A DNA stretch of 64,000 bases from Pseudonocardia ammonioxydans (GTDB lineage: Bacteria > Actinomycetota > Actinomycetes > Mycobacteriales > Pseudonocardiaceae): positions 62,001-126,000 of the forward strand of contig NZ_FOUY01000009.1 in assembly GCF_900115005.1 (NCBI RefSeq), written 5' to 3'. The stretch's first letter is position 1. Each line of letters opens with the position of its first letter. Shown one piece after another: positions 40,178 through 48,379 of the stretch. The translations under genes and the position numbers were made by a program. The notes beneath the pieces were generated by a model. It searched no databases, had not been told where the DNA came from, and saw only the letters and a list, made by a program, of their open reading frames with translations.

Positions 40178-40708
40178 ATGACCGACGACACCAAGTTCCA
40201 CGCACTGCTCCGCGACCAGGTCCGGAGCGAGTTCACCGCGAGCCAGCAGTACGTCGCCGTGGCCGTCTGGATGGACCGCCAGGACCTCCCGCAGCTGGCC
40301 GCGCACTTCCACGCGCAGGCGCTCGAGGAGCGCAACCACGCCATGAGCATGGTCCAGTACCTGCTGGACAACGACGTCGAGGCGACGATCCCGGGCATCG
40401 ACGCGGTCAAGAACGACTTCGCCTCGGTCGAGGACGCCGTGAGCCTGGCGCTGACCCAGGAGAAGCACGTGACCGAGCAGGTCACCGCGCTCGCCCGGAC
40501 CGCCCGCGACGAGGGCGACTACCTCGGCGAGCAGTTCATGCAGTGGTTCCTCAAGGAGCAGGTCGAGGAGGTCTCCTCGATGTCGACGCTGCTCACCGTC
40601 ACCCGCCGGGCGGACAACCTGTTCCACATCGAGGACTTCGTGGCCCGCGAGATGGCGTCCGAGGCCGCCGACCCGACCGCGCCGGCCGTCGCCGGCGGTC
40701 GCGTCTGA
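40178..40708 (+). CDS. Ferritin
   Basis: A 176-residue ferritin-like protein. FTASQQYVAVAVWMDRQDLP and the helix LEERNHAMSMVQYLLDN carry the ferroxidase ExxH residues. The C-terminal EQFMQWFLKEQVEEVSSMST helix has the second half of the site. It lacks the heme-ligand Met of bacterioferritin in the expected helix, so it looks like a heme-free Ftn that stores iron. It lies alone between a CPBP protease and a strong terminator. Confidence 0.92.
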   Translation: MTDDTKFHALLRDQVRSEFTASQQYVAVAVWMDRQDLPQLAAHFHAQALEERNHAMSMVQYLLDNDVEATIPGIDAVKNDFASVEDAVSLALTQEKHVTEQVTALARTARDEGDYLGEQFMQWFLKEQVEEVSSMSTLLTVTRRADNLFHIEDFVAREMASEAADPTAPAVAGGRV

Positions 40709-40745
40709 CCCACCGCCCGACCCACCCGTCGGTCGGTCCCACGCC

Positions 40746-40773
40746 CCCCGGTGCCCGTACCCCGGCACCGGGG
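40746..40773. terminator. Perfect 10-bp stem between convergent genes
   Basis: CCCCGGTGCC (40746-40755) pairs with GGCACCGGGG (40764-40773) across an 8-base loop, between the ferritin stop and the SEC-C protein stop. Confidence 0.7.
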
Positions 40774-40785
40774 CGGCCAGGGCCC

Positions 40786-41721
40786 CTACCGCAGGGTGAT
40801 CTGCTTGCCCGCGAGCACCTCGCGGGCCCGGTGCTCGGCGTCGGTCAGCGGCGACTCCGCCAGCCCCGCCAGCGCCTCGTCGAGGCGCTTCGCGAACTCC
40901 CCGGCCGGGCCGGCCCACTCCGAGGAGTGCATCTCCCGGTCCACGTCCCAGACCGGGACCAGCAGCCCGTGCGCCCGGAACGACCCGGCGTACCGGGACC
41001 CCTCGCCCAGTTCCAGGACGCCCTGGCCGGACAGCCGGGCGAGCGCCCCCATCAGGTCACCCTCGTCCTCGGTGCGCACCCAGCGCACGTGCGCCTTCGA
41101 CCCGGTGTCCACCCAGTACGCGCCGCGCACACCCGGTGCGGACAGCGCCTCGGTCGGCATGATCACCGAGTTGGCGCGCTCCAGCATCGCCTGCGCCTCC
41201 GGGTCCTGGGTGTCCGCGGGCAGCCACCAGCCGAAGTCGGCGTGCACCGTCGGGTCCAGCGGCGTCTCCGGCTCCAGCACGTCCTGCAGCCGCTCGCCGG
41301 TGCGCCGGTCCGGGCCCACGACCGGCAGCGAGGAGCCGGGCTCCGCCGAGCGGGCCCAGGCCAGCGCGCCCGCCAGGTCGGCGGACAGGTCACCGGAGCG
41401 GGTCTGCACCTGCATGCCGAGCAAGATGTCGCCGTTGTCGCGCACCATCGCCGCGGACGCGCCCGGGAGCACCGACGCCAGCGTCACCGGCCCACCGGAG
41501 CGGACCGGGAGCGGTGCCGTCGCCGACGGCAGGAACTCCCGCATCGCGACGAGGTCCGGCTCGGCGGCCAGACCCTCGAACGGCCGGATGACGATCACGT
41601 CGTCGCCGGCACCGTGGCAGACCTTGTACCGCTTGCCCGAGCCACAGGGGCACGGCCGGCGGGGGTTGTCGGCGGCGGCGCCGTCGGAACGGCCGGCACG
41701 GTTACGCGTCTTCTTGCCCAT
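40786..41721 (-). CDS. SEC-C zinc-binding domain protein (DUF5926-like)
   Basis: A 311-residue soluble protein. PCPCGSGKRYKVCHG near residue 25 is the SEC-C zinc motif seen at the C-terminus of SecA, here at the N-terminus. The rest (VIVIRPFEGLAAEPDLVAMR, LEPETPLDPTVHADFGWWLP, LERANSVIMPTEALSAPG) matches the actinobacterial DUF5926 pattern. Function is unknown; the zinc knuckle suggests a protein or ribosome contact. It is a single gene transcribed away from the Roadblock-like cluster. Confidence 0.82.
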   Translation of the reverse strand: MGKKTRNRAGRSDGAAADNPRRPCPCGSGKRYKVCHGAGDDVIVIRPFEGLAAEPDLVAMREFLPSATAPLPVRSGGPVTLASVLPGASAAMVRDNGDILLGMQVQTRSGDLSADLAGALAWARSAEPGSSLPVVGPDRRTGERLQDVLEPETPLDPTVHADFGWWLPADTQDPEAQAMLERANSVIMPTEALSAPGVRGAYWVDTGSKAHVRWVRTEDEGDLMGALARLSGQGVLELGEGSRYAGSFRAHGLLVPVWDVDREMHSSEWAGPAGEFAKRLDEALAGLAESPLTDAEHRAREVLAGKQITLR

Positions 41722-42073
41722 CGCCAGGCAAGGTAGCGGGTCACGGGTGCCGCCGACCCGACGGACCCCGGTTTCCTCGCCGCCCCGTGCCCCGCGTGCG
41801 CTCCTGCACCGGATCCCCCGGTGCCGCCCTGCACGGCCCTGCCCTGCACCGCCCGGCACTGCACGGCACCCCGGTCCGGCCGCCCCGGTTCGTCGTGCAG
41901 GGCCGATGGAAAGTGCACCGCGAAAAATAGGCCGAACGGACGTATTTCAAATACCCCGGAAGACATATTCGCCGCGGCCGTTCGCTCAATTCTGCGCACG
42001 GTTCCGTGGGCCCTCGGAAAGGAGAACGATCCTGCCGTCGCCGGGTGACGGTCGGCGTGGTGGAATCCGTCCG
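41722..42073. other. Intergenic region with A+T-rich palindrome, no gene seen
   Basis: 352 bases between divergent genes. The left half is C-rich with three imperfect CCCTGCAC repeats (41827-41864). The right half is the most A+T-rich stretch nearby and includes GTATTT-C-AAATAC, a 13-bp palindrome at 41942-41954, and CATATT (41965-41970), a possible -10. I see no credible reading frame. It probably carries the promoter of the first Roadblock-like gene. Confidence 0.5.
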
Positions 42074-42871
42074 GTGGAATCGTGGTCGGAGGTCCTCCGG
42101 GGCGTGCTGGACGCCCCCGGCGCCCGCTACGCCTGCCTCGCCGACCCGGCCACCGGCGCGGTCGTCGCCGCCCACGGCACGGCCCGGTGGGGGCCCGATC
42201 CGGTGGACGCGGGCGGCCCGCCCGGCGGCGTCCCGGTGGACGCCTCGGCGGTGCTCGGCTGGGCCGCCACCGAGAGCGTTCCCGCGGCGGCGGGGCCGGT
42301 CTTCGCGGACGCGGTGATCACCACCGACGCGGTCTACCACCTGGTCCGGGTGCTGCCCCGCGACGACGCGACGCTGCTCGCCTACCTGCAGGTCGACCGG
42401 GTCCGCGGCAACCTGGCGCTGGCCCGGCGCGCCCTGCTGGCCCTGCCCGTGACCAGCGACGACGCCGGCCATTCACCGGCCCCGGCGGCACCCGCCCCGG
42501 CCGCGCACCCGGTCGTCCCGGCACAGGCGTCCGCCCCGGAGGCCGAGCGGACGCCCCCGCTCCCGGTGCCGTTGCCACGCCGTGCACCCGGCTCGGTGAC
42601 GCACCGCCCACCGGCCGGGCTGCCGCCGCCCGCGCTCGCCCCGGCCGCCGTCCCCACGCCGGCCCCCGCCGCTCCTCGTTCCACCGAGACGCCCAGCGAG
42701 ACCACCGCCGGGACGCCCACGGGGACCACCACCGGGGAGGCCGGTGCGGAGGACACCGCAGCCCCCGCCGGCCCGCTGTCCGGGCCACCGGACCAGCCGG
42801 GACGGCGGTGGGCCGACGATCTCCGCACGATGGCCCGGATCCTCGCCGGGCTCCGCCGGCTCGAAGGGTAG
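42074..42871 (+). CDS. Roadblock-like domain protein with long Pro/Ala/Thr tail (paralogue 1)
   Basis: A 265-residue protein. Residues ~1-125 align with the minimal paralogue at 43025-43459: ADAVITTDAVYHLVRVLPRD matches EDILITLDTQYHLIRIIRGT, and YLQVDRVRGNLALARRALLA matches YLVLNRAQANLAMARRDLRV. This is the alpha/beta layout of Roadblock/LC7-like domains, often dimeric adaptors. Residues ~130-235 are a Pro/Ala/Thr tail with no predicted fold, and the last ~25 residues (RRWADDLRTMARILAGLRRL) form an amphipathic helix. The GTG at 42074 is the best available start but has no clear ribosome site. Function is unknown. Confidence 0.68.
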   Translation: MESWSEVLRGVLDAPGARYACLADPATGAVVAAHGTARWGPDPVDAGGPPGGVPVDASAVLGWAATESVPAAAGPVFADAVITTDAVYHLVRVLPRDDATLLAYLQVDRVRGNLALARRALLALPVTSDDAGHSPAPAAPAPAAHPVVPAQASAPEAERTPPLPVPLPRRAPGSVTHRPPAGLPPPALAPAAVPTPAPAAPRSTETPSETTAGTPTGTTTGEAGAEDTAAPAGPLSGPPDQPGRRWADDLRTMARILAGLRRLEG

Positions 42872-42884
42872 GCACGGGCGGGAT

Positions 42885-42912
42885 TTGACGATTCCTGGAA
42901 CGGGGTTATCGT
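42885..42912 (+). promoter_or_regulatory. Promoter of the minimal Roadblock-like gene
   Basis: TTGACG (42885-42890) and TATCGT (42907-42912) are 16 bases apart. Transcription should start near 42919, giving a leader of about 105 bases before the ATG at 43025. It lies directly after the stop of paralogue 1, so paralogues 2 and 3 can be expressed separately. Confidence 0.65.
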
Positions 42913-42918
42913 GGTTCT

Positions 42919-42941
42919 TCTCCACGCGGAAATCGTGGAGA
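42919..42941 (+). other. Hairpin at the predicted 5' end of the transcript
   Basis: TCTCCACG (42919-42926) pairs perfectly with CGTGGAGA (42934-42941) across a 7-base A-rich loop. The stem would begin at or within a base or two of the predicted transcription start, as in 5' stabilising stems of bacterial mRNAs. Confidence 0.5.
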
Positions 42942-43024
42942 TCCGTTTCGCCCCGACCGGAACGGCCGTGGAACGGCTCCCCCATTCACCAGACGAGCGC
43001 GGCGTGCCGCGCGGAGGCAACACA

Positions 43025-43459
43025 ATGAACAACATCGATCGTTCGCTGGACATGGCTGCCAACATCAAGGGCGCGTTCGCGGTCGCGATCGTCGACTTCG
43101 AGAGCGGCATGACCCTCGGCTCCCGCGGTGGCAGCCCCGAGTTCGACCTCGACGTCGCCGCGCCCGGCAACTCGGACGTCGTCCGCACCAAGCTCGACGT
43201 CATGCAGAAGCTCGGCCTGCGCGAGAACATCGAGGACATCCTGATCACGCTGGACACCCAGTACCACCTGATCCGGATCATCCGCGGGACCGACGAGCAG
43301 ATGTTCTTCTACCTCGTGCTCAACCGCGCCCAGGCCAACCTGGCGATGGCCCGCCGCGACCTGCGGGTCATCGAGCAGCAGTTCACCCTGTCCGCGCCGC
43401 AGGCGGGTGCCCCGCAGCAGCAGGGCGGCCAGGCGTTCTTCCCCGCCCAGCAGCGCTGA
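43025..43459 (+). CDS. Minimal Roadblock-like domain protein (paralogue 2)
   Basis: A 144-residue protein made of the domain alone plus a short Gln/Pro/Ala tail. NIDRSLDMAANIKGAFAVAI begins the fold, FESGMTLGSRGGSPEFDLDV is a loop conserved in the family, and the paired strands ILITLDTQYHLIRII and MFFYLVLNRAQANLAMARRD close it. GGAGG lies 7 bases before the ATG, and codon use looks strongly biased, consistent with good expression. It has its own promoter and a structured leader. Related single-domain proteins are known in actinobacteria, but their partner and role are not established to my knowledge. Confidence 0.85.
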   Translation: MNNIDRSLDMAANIKGAFAVAIVDFESGMTLGSRGGSPEFDLDVAAPGNSDVVRTKLDVMQKLGLRENIEDILITLDTQYHLIRIIRGTDEQMFFYLVLNRAQANLAMARRDLRVIEQQFTLSAPQAGAPQQQGGQAFFPAQQR

Positions 43460-43487
43460 GCGGATCGGGCTCGGAGCCACCACGCAC

Positions 43488-44597
43488 ATGGCACGTCACC
43501 GGCACGCCGTCTCGGTACGCACCGACGGTCTCGCCGCGGTCCTCGGACCGCTGCTGGCCGACCCCAGGATTCGCTCCGCGGCCCTGATCGACGCCGACAG
43601 CGGCATGGTGCTCGACGTCTGCGGCCCGGACACCGCGGCCGGGCGGTACGGCAGCGGCCGGGCCTCCGAGCACGACCACCGCGACGAGGTCCGCGGTGCC
43701 GCGCACGCCGAGATGGTCCGGATCGGGTTCGCCCTGGCGCCCGGTTCCGGCGGGGTGCTCGGGCTGGTCCTGGAGGCCGGTCCGGACCGGCACGTGCTGC
43801 ACACCGTCCCGGACCCGCACGGTGGCCGGCTCGCGCTGTCGGTGGTGGTCCGTGGCCCGGACCGCGTGGTGGCGAAGGTCCGCAAGCGGCTGCGGGCCGT
43901 CTCCGAGTCGGCGCTGACCGCCGGTCCGTCGGTCGCCGTCCGCCCCGGTTCCGCCGGGTGGACGGTGCCCGGCGCGGCCGGTGCTCAGCCGGCCGGGTCC
44001 CCCGCGGGCCCCGCACCGCACGGCGGCCCGTGGCGGCCCGGCCTCGCGCCGGACCCGCACGGACCGTCGCATCCCGGTATCACCGGACCGGCCGGGCCCG
44101 GACCGCGCACCGGCCGGCCCGGTCCGGATCCTCATGACCCCTCCCCGCCCCGGCCCGCGACCGACGCGGCGTCGCCGAGGCCCACGGCGGCCGCGAGCCC
44201 CACGACCTCGGGCCCCACGACCTCGGGCCACTCAGCGACCTCGTTGCCGTCGGCGCCCTCGATCCCCGCGGCGCTGCCCGCCGCGTCCACCCCGGCTCCG
44301 CCGACCGCCGACCCGGTGGCACCGGAGTCCACCGGAACCGACGGCGATGCCGCCGCGGAGGGCACCGGGACCGGGCACCGGCCGATCGAGGCCACGGCGC
44401 CGTACGCCGCTACGGCCCCGTCGGGTCCGTGGACCGTGCCGGCAGATCGGACGGTTCCAGGACCGACGCCCCCGGGACCGACGACATGGCCCGGGCAGGT
44501 GGCCCCGCTGTCGGCGATGCTGCCGTCGCCCCGGCCCCGTGCGGACGGACCAGAAGCTCCCGCGGACCCTGCGGATCCGGCTCCAGCAGAGCGGTGA
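43488..44597 (+). CDS. Roadblock-like domain protein with ~240-residue disordered tail (paralogue 3)
   Basis: A 369-residue protein. Residues ~10-130 follow the same plan as the two upstream paralogues: RSAALIDADSGMVLDVCGPD, then RHVLHTVPDPHGGRLALSVV and RGPDRVVAKVRKRLRAVSES. The domain is basic at its last helix. The rest is Pro, Ala, Gly, Ser and Thr without hydrophobic segments. GGAG lies 11 bases before the ATG, 28 bases after paralogue 2, so the two are probably cotranscribed. The last 188 bases overlap the convergent DUF4328 gene, which is unusual; an error in one of the two 3' ends should be considered. Confidence 0.75.
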   Translation: MARHRHAVSVRTDGLAAVLGPLLADPRIRSAALIDADSGMVLDVCGPDTAAGRYGSGRASEHDHRDEVRGAAHAEMVRIGFALAPGSGGVLGLVLEAGPDRHVLHTVPDPHGGRLALSVVVRGPDRVVAKVRKRLRAVSESALTAGPSVAVRPGSAGWTVPGAAGAQPAGSPAGPAPHGGPWRPGLAPDPHGPSHPGITGPAGPGPRTGRPGPDPHDPSPPRPATDAASPRPTAAASPTTSGPTTSGHSATSLPSAPSIPAALPAASTPAPPTADPVAPESTGTDGDAAAEGTGTGHRPIEATAPYAATAPSGPWTVPADRTVPGPTPPGPTTWPGQVAPLSAMLPSPRPRADGPEAPADPADPAPAER

Positions 44598-45483
44598 CCC
44601 ACCGGACCAGGTGGATCGTGCGGTAGGCCGCGACGGCGGCGAACACGTCGGCCCAGGCGTGCAGCACGACGCCGTCGGCCAGTGCCTGGGTGCCGGAACG
44701 GAACCGCCACACCAGCGCCAGCGTGGCGAGCAGCACCGAGGCGATCCACAGCCCCCACCACACCAGCAGCACGCGCGACGGCGTCGGGCGCCGCCCGGGC
44801 GGCAGCTCCAGCGCGGCGTGCTCGGTCTCGGCGAGCAGCGACCCGGGGGCGGCCAGGTTCCATCCGGGCACCAGCCACCCCGCGAGGATCCGGCGCCTGC
44901 TGCGCCACGGGCGCGTCCCCGACCGCTCGGCCGCGGCCCGGTAGGCCCAGATGCTCCACGAGATCGTCAGCACCCCGGCCGCGATCACCGCCGCGACCGA
45001 CGACCAGCCGCCGAACCAGACCAGCGCGTCGGACCAGCCGATCGCGACCGGCGACAGCGCGTCCGACCGGCTCGCCAGCAGCAGGACGTAGCGCCACACC
45101 TCGGCCGCGGCGGCGACCGCGTTCACCGCGACCGTCACCCACAGCACCGGCACCAGCTGCGCGGCCAGCCAGCGGGCCCGGTCCAGCGGCGGGAGCGGCT
45201 CGTCCCCCGGGTCCGCCGGCGGCCGCCACGGCCCGACGGGCAGCCCCCACCGCGGCACGGACCGGTAGCGGGGCGGGCCGCCGTAGCGCTGTTCCGGCAC
45301 CGGGGCGGGGCGGGGCCGGAGCTCCTCCGGCAGCGCGTCGGCGCCCGGGGGCGCGGCGACCCACTCCAGGGCCGCCAGGTACCGGCCGCACCACGGGCAG
45401 AACGCGCCGCTGCCCGGCGGTGCCTGACGCCCGCAACGCGGGCAGGGCGGCGGCGCGGCGGAACGGTGGTGCGGCTCGGCCAC
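44410..45483 (-). CDS. DUF4328 membrane protein with zinc ribbon
   Basis: A 357-residue protein. Residues ~13-35 form a four-Cys zinc ribbon (PCPRCGRQAPP and FCPWCGRYL). Residues ~85-290 contain about six helices with the DUF4328 pattern, including WSIWAYRAAAERSGTRPWRS and ILAGWLVPGWNLAAPGSLL. The last ~60 residues are Pro/Ala-rich and lie opposite the tail of the third Roadblock-like gene (188 bp overlap). The GTG start is 4 bases after the rhodanese gene stop, so the two may form an operon. Function is unknown. Confidence 0.82.
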   Translation of the reverse strand: MAEPHHRSAAPPPCPRCGRQAPPGSGAFCPWCGRYLAALEWVAAPPGADALPEELRPRPAPVPEQRYGGPPRYRSVPRWGLPVGPWRPPADPGDEPLPPLDRARWLAAQLVPVLWVTVAVNAVAAAAEVWRYVLLLASRSDALSPVAIGWSDALVWFGGWSSVAAVIAAGVLTISWSIWAYRAAAERSGTRPWRSRRRILAGWLVPGWNLAAPGSLLAETEHAALELPPGRRPTPSRVLLVWWGLWIASVLLATLALVWRFRSGTQALADGVVLHAWADVFAAVAAYRTIHLVRWVTALLEPDPQGPRELLVRPHGAGATAASPTAGPPARAMSSVPGASVLEPSDLPARSTDPTGP

Positions 45484-45487
45484 GGTG

Positions 45488-45817
45488 CTACGCGATCCGG
45501 GGCGCGCTGCCGTCGTCGGTGATCACCTCACGGCCGGTGGCCGCCCACTCCTGCATCCCGCCGGCCACGTTGACCGCGGGGAAACCCTGCTGGGTCAGGT
45601 AGGCGACGACCCGTGCCGACCGGCCGCCCGAACGGCAGACGACGTAGAGCGGGTCGTCGCCGGGGACCTCGCCCATCCGGCCCGCCAGCTCGGACATCGG
45701 CAGGTGACGGGCGGACGGGGCGTGCCCGGCGGTCCACTCGTCGAGCTCGCGGACATCCAGGATCGGAGTGTCGGCGGGCAGGTCGGACACGCGCACGGTG
45801 GGCACCTGGTCGGACAT
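45488..45817 (-). CDS. Single-domain rhodanese
   Basis: A 109-residue sulfurtransferase-like domain. ILDVRELDEWTAGHAPSARH starts the fold and YVVCRSGGRSARVVAYLTQQ contains the persulfide Cys in CRSGGRS. FPAVNVAGGMQEWAATG closes it. It is a typical cytoplasmic sulfur carrier or detoxification domain. The ATG at 45817 is preferred because AGGA lies 10 bases upstream; ATG at 45826 is too close to that site. Confidence 0.9.
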   Translation of the reverse strand: MSDQVPTVRVSDLPADTPILDVRELDEWTAGHAPSARHLPMSELAGRMGEVPGDDPLYVVCRSGGRSARVVAYLTQQGFPAVNVAGGMQEWAATGREVITDDGSAPRIA

Positions 45818-45886
45818 GCGCGCCATCCTGCCACGCGGCACCGTCAACACCCGGTGAGCGCGCGACCCACCACTGCTCCGGTCGTG

Positions 45887-47812
45887 CTACCCGCGGTCGT
45901 CCCGGTAGAACGAGCCGTGCGGGATCGTCACCTCGTTCGGGTCCTCCGGAGGTGCGGCCCGGAACCCGCCGCTCGCCTGCGTCCCGTACTCGCCCCACCG
46001 GTCGGGACGGGCCGGGCGACCGGACATACCGACGGCCGGCTGGGTGCCGGTCAGGCCGGTGTTGCCGAACAGGTCACCGGCCTGCCCGCTGGTCCGGGGG
46101 CGACGGGCCGCACCGTCCCCGCCGGGGGACGGCCGCGCGGCCCCGCCCCGGATCGGCGCGGACGCGAGCTCGGCAGCCGGGACCGCGGCCGGGCGCGGCT
46201 CCTCCTTCTTCTTCTCCTCCGTCGGGCGGACCGCACCGGCACCGGTCAGCGAGCGGACCTCCATCTCGGCGTACGTGGCGGCATCGAACCGCTCGCGGCC
46301 GCCGAGCAGCGTGCCGACGACACCCAGCAGGAACGACGCCGGGATCGACACGAGGCCCGGGTTGGACAGCGGGAAGATCGAGAAGTCGACGCTCGGGATC
46401 ATCGCGTTCGGCGAGCCGGACACCGCGGGCGAGACCACGATCAGCGCCACGCAGATCAGCACGCCGCCGTAGATGCTGCACAGCGCGCCGGTGGTGTTGA
46501 ACCGCTTCCAGAACAGCGAGAACAGGATCGTCGGCAGGTTCGCCGAGGCGGCGACGGCGAACGCCAGCGCGACCAGGAACGCCACGTTCTGGCCGTTGGC
46601 GAGGATCCCCCCGCCGATCGCGACGAGCCCGATGACCAGCGCCGTCGTCCGCGCGACCCGCACCTCGGAGTCCGGCGACGCCGTGCCGCGCCGCAGCACG
46701 TTCGCGTAGACGTCGTGTGCGAACGACGCCGACGCGGTGATCGTCAGGCCGGCGACGACCGCGAGGATCGTGGCGAACGCGACCGCCGAGATCAGGCCCA
46801 GCATGAGCTCACCGCCGAGCGCGTACGCGAGCAGCGGGGCGGCGTCGTTCTGGTTCTCCCGGGTGATCGTCCCGGCCGGCAGCAGCGCCGTCGCGCCGTA
46901 GCCCAGGACCAGCGTGAACAGGTAGAACGTGCCGATCAGCCAGATCGCCCACACCACCGAGCGCCGGGCCTCCTTGGCCGAGGGCACGGTGTAGAAGCGC
47001 ATCAGGATGTGCGGCAGGCCCGCGGTGCCCAGCACCAGGGCCAGTCCCAGCGAGATGAAGTCGATCTTGTTGGTGTACTGCAGGCCCGGGTCGAGGATCG
47101 CCTCGCCGTGCTCGGAGTTGTCGGTCGCGTGCTCGAGCACCGCGGAGAGGTCGAACCCGTACCGGCCGAGCACCCAGGTGGTCAGCACGGCGGCTCCGGT
47201 GAGCAGCAGGCCCGCCTTGATGATCTGCACCCAGGTGGTGCCCTTCATGCCGCCGAACAGCACGTAGAAGATCATCAGACCGCCGACGACGACGATCACC
47301 ATCGCCTGCGAGAACGTGTCGTCCTTCGGGATCTGCAGCAGCAGCGAGATCAGGCCACCGGCCCCGGCCATCTGGGCGATCAGGTAGAACAGCGACACGA
47401 TCAGGGTCGAGGTCGCGGCGGCCGCCCGGACGGGCCGCTGGCGCATGCGGAACGCCAGGACGTCGCCCATGGTGAACCGGCCGGTGTTGCGCAGCAGCTC
47501 GGCGACCAGCAGCAGGGCCATCAGCCAGCCGACCAGGAAGCCGATCGAGTACAGGAACCCGTCGTAGCCGTAGAGGGCGATCGCGCCGGCGATGCCCAGG
47601 AACGACGCCGCGGACAGGAAGTCCCCGGCGATCGCCGTGCCGTTCTGCGGCCCGGTGAACGCGTGGCCGCCGGTGTAGTAGTCGGCACGGGTCGCGTTGG
47701 TACGGCTGACCCGCAGCACGATCATCAGGGTCACGATCACGAACAGCAGGAAGAACCCGAGGTTCGCGGTGACGCTGCCGACCGACTCGGCCTGGGCGAG
47801 GACGGCGGTCAC
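45887..47812 (-). CDS. actP: Cation/acetate symporter (SSS family, ActP/MctC-like)
   Basis: A 641-residue protein with about 13 helices. AIAGDFLSAASFLGIAGAIA near residue 60 is the SSS sodium-site helix, and FYLIAQMAGAGGLISLLLQI and VLGTAGLPHILMRFYTVPSA are characteristic of the acetate branch. The cytoplasmic tail of ~120 residues is rich in Pro/Gly/Arg and longer than in E. coli ActP. It imports acetate, pyruvate or related monocarboxylates. The GTG start overlaps the DUF485 gene stop (GTGA), reproducing the yjcH-actP arrangement. Confidence 0.9.
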   Translation of the reverse strand: MTAVLAQAESVGSVTANLGFFLLFVIVTLMIVLRVSRTNATRADYYTGGHAFTGPQNGTAIAGDFLSAASFLGIAGAIALYGYDGFLYSIGFLVGWLMALLLVAELLRNTGRFTMGDVLAFRMRQRPVRAAAATSTLIVSLFYLIAQMAGAGGLISLLLQIPKDDTFSQAMVIVVVGGLMIFYVLFGGMKGTTWVQIIKAGLLLTGAAVLTTWVLGRYGFDLSAVLEHATDNSEHGEAILDPGLQYTNKIDFISLGLALVLGTAGLPHILMRFYTVPSAKEARRSVVWAIWLIGTFYLFTLVLGYGATALLPAGTITRENQNDAAPLLAYALGGELMLGLISAVAFATILAVVAGLTITASASFAHDVYANVLRRGTASPDSEVRVARTTALVIGLVAIGGGILANGQNVAFLVALAFAVAASANLPTILFSLFWKRFNTTGALCSIYGGVLICVALIVVSPAVSGSPNAMIPSVDFSIFPLSNPGLVSIPASFLLGVVGTLLGGRERFDAATYAEMEVRSLTGAGAVRPTEEKKKEEPRPAAVPAAELASAPIRGGAARPSPGGDGAARRPRTSGQAGDLFGNTGLTGTQPAVGMSGRPARPDRWGEYGTQASGGFRAAPPEDPNEVTIPHGSFYRDDRG

Positions 47813-48168
47813 GCGCCCACCTCCTGGTGTCCGGACTCGACCCGCGCCCGCAGCTCGGCGGCCGGGCCGTCGAGCTCGCGCTCGGCGAACCGCACGTACA
47901 GGGTCGTGATCACGAAGGTGCTGACGAACTGGGCGAGACCGATGAGCAGGCCGACGGTGATCGTCCCGGCGACCCGGATCGACATGAACTCGGGCGCGTA
48001 GCTCGCGAGGCCCACGTAGGCCAGGTACCAGGCGAGGAAGATCGCCGTCATCGGGAACACGTAGCGGCGCAGCCGGCCCCGGAACGCCCGGAACTCGGGG
48101 CTCGCCTGGACCTGCTCGTAGATGGTGCCGGCCGAGCGCTCAGCTGGGCTGCTCATGACGCCGTTCAC
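47809..48168 (-). CDS. DUF485 membrane protein, symporter partner (YjcH-like)
   Basis: A 119-residue protein with two helices. FRAFRGRLRRYVFPMTAIFL and the following AWYLAYVGLASYAPEFM, plus VGLLIGLAQFVSTFVITTLY, match DUF485. In many bacteria it is encoded with ActP-type symporters. The start is either GTG at 48168, with AAAGGA three bases upstream, or ATG at 48156. Confidence 0.88.
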   Translation of the reverse strand: MNGVMSSPAERSAGTIYEQVQASPEFRAFRGRLRRYVFPMTAIFLAWYLAYVGLASYAPEFMSIRVAGTITVGLLIGLAQFVSTFVITTLYVRFAERELDGPAAELRARVESGHQEVGA

Positions 48169-48379
48169 CGGTCCTTTCGGTCGTGCTGGCGGGGAGCGGG
48201 GCGCGGTGCGGCCTCCGGGACCACGCCACGCCCGTGGACGAACTCGTCCTCGTCCCCTTGCACAACGAGTGGGGCCGGGCTGAGCGACGTCCGCGGAGGC
48301 CGAACCGCCGCAAGAACCCCGGTCCGGAGCAACTCCGCCGCCGATCCGGTCACGTACCGTGAGCCGAACGGTGGTCCGT

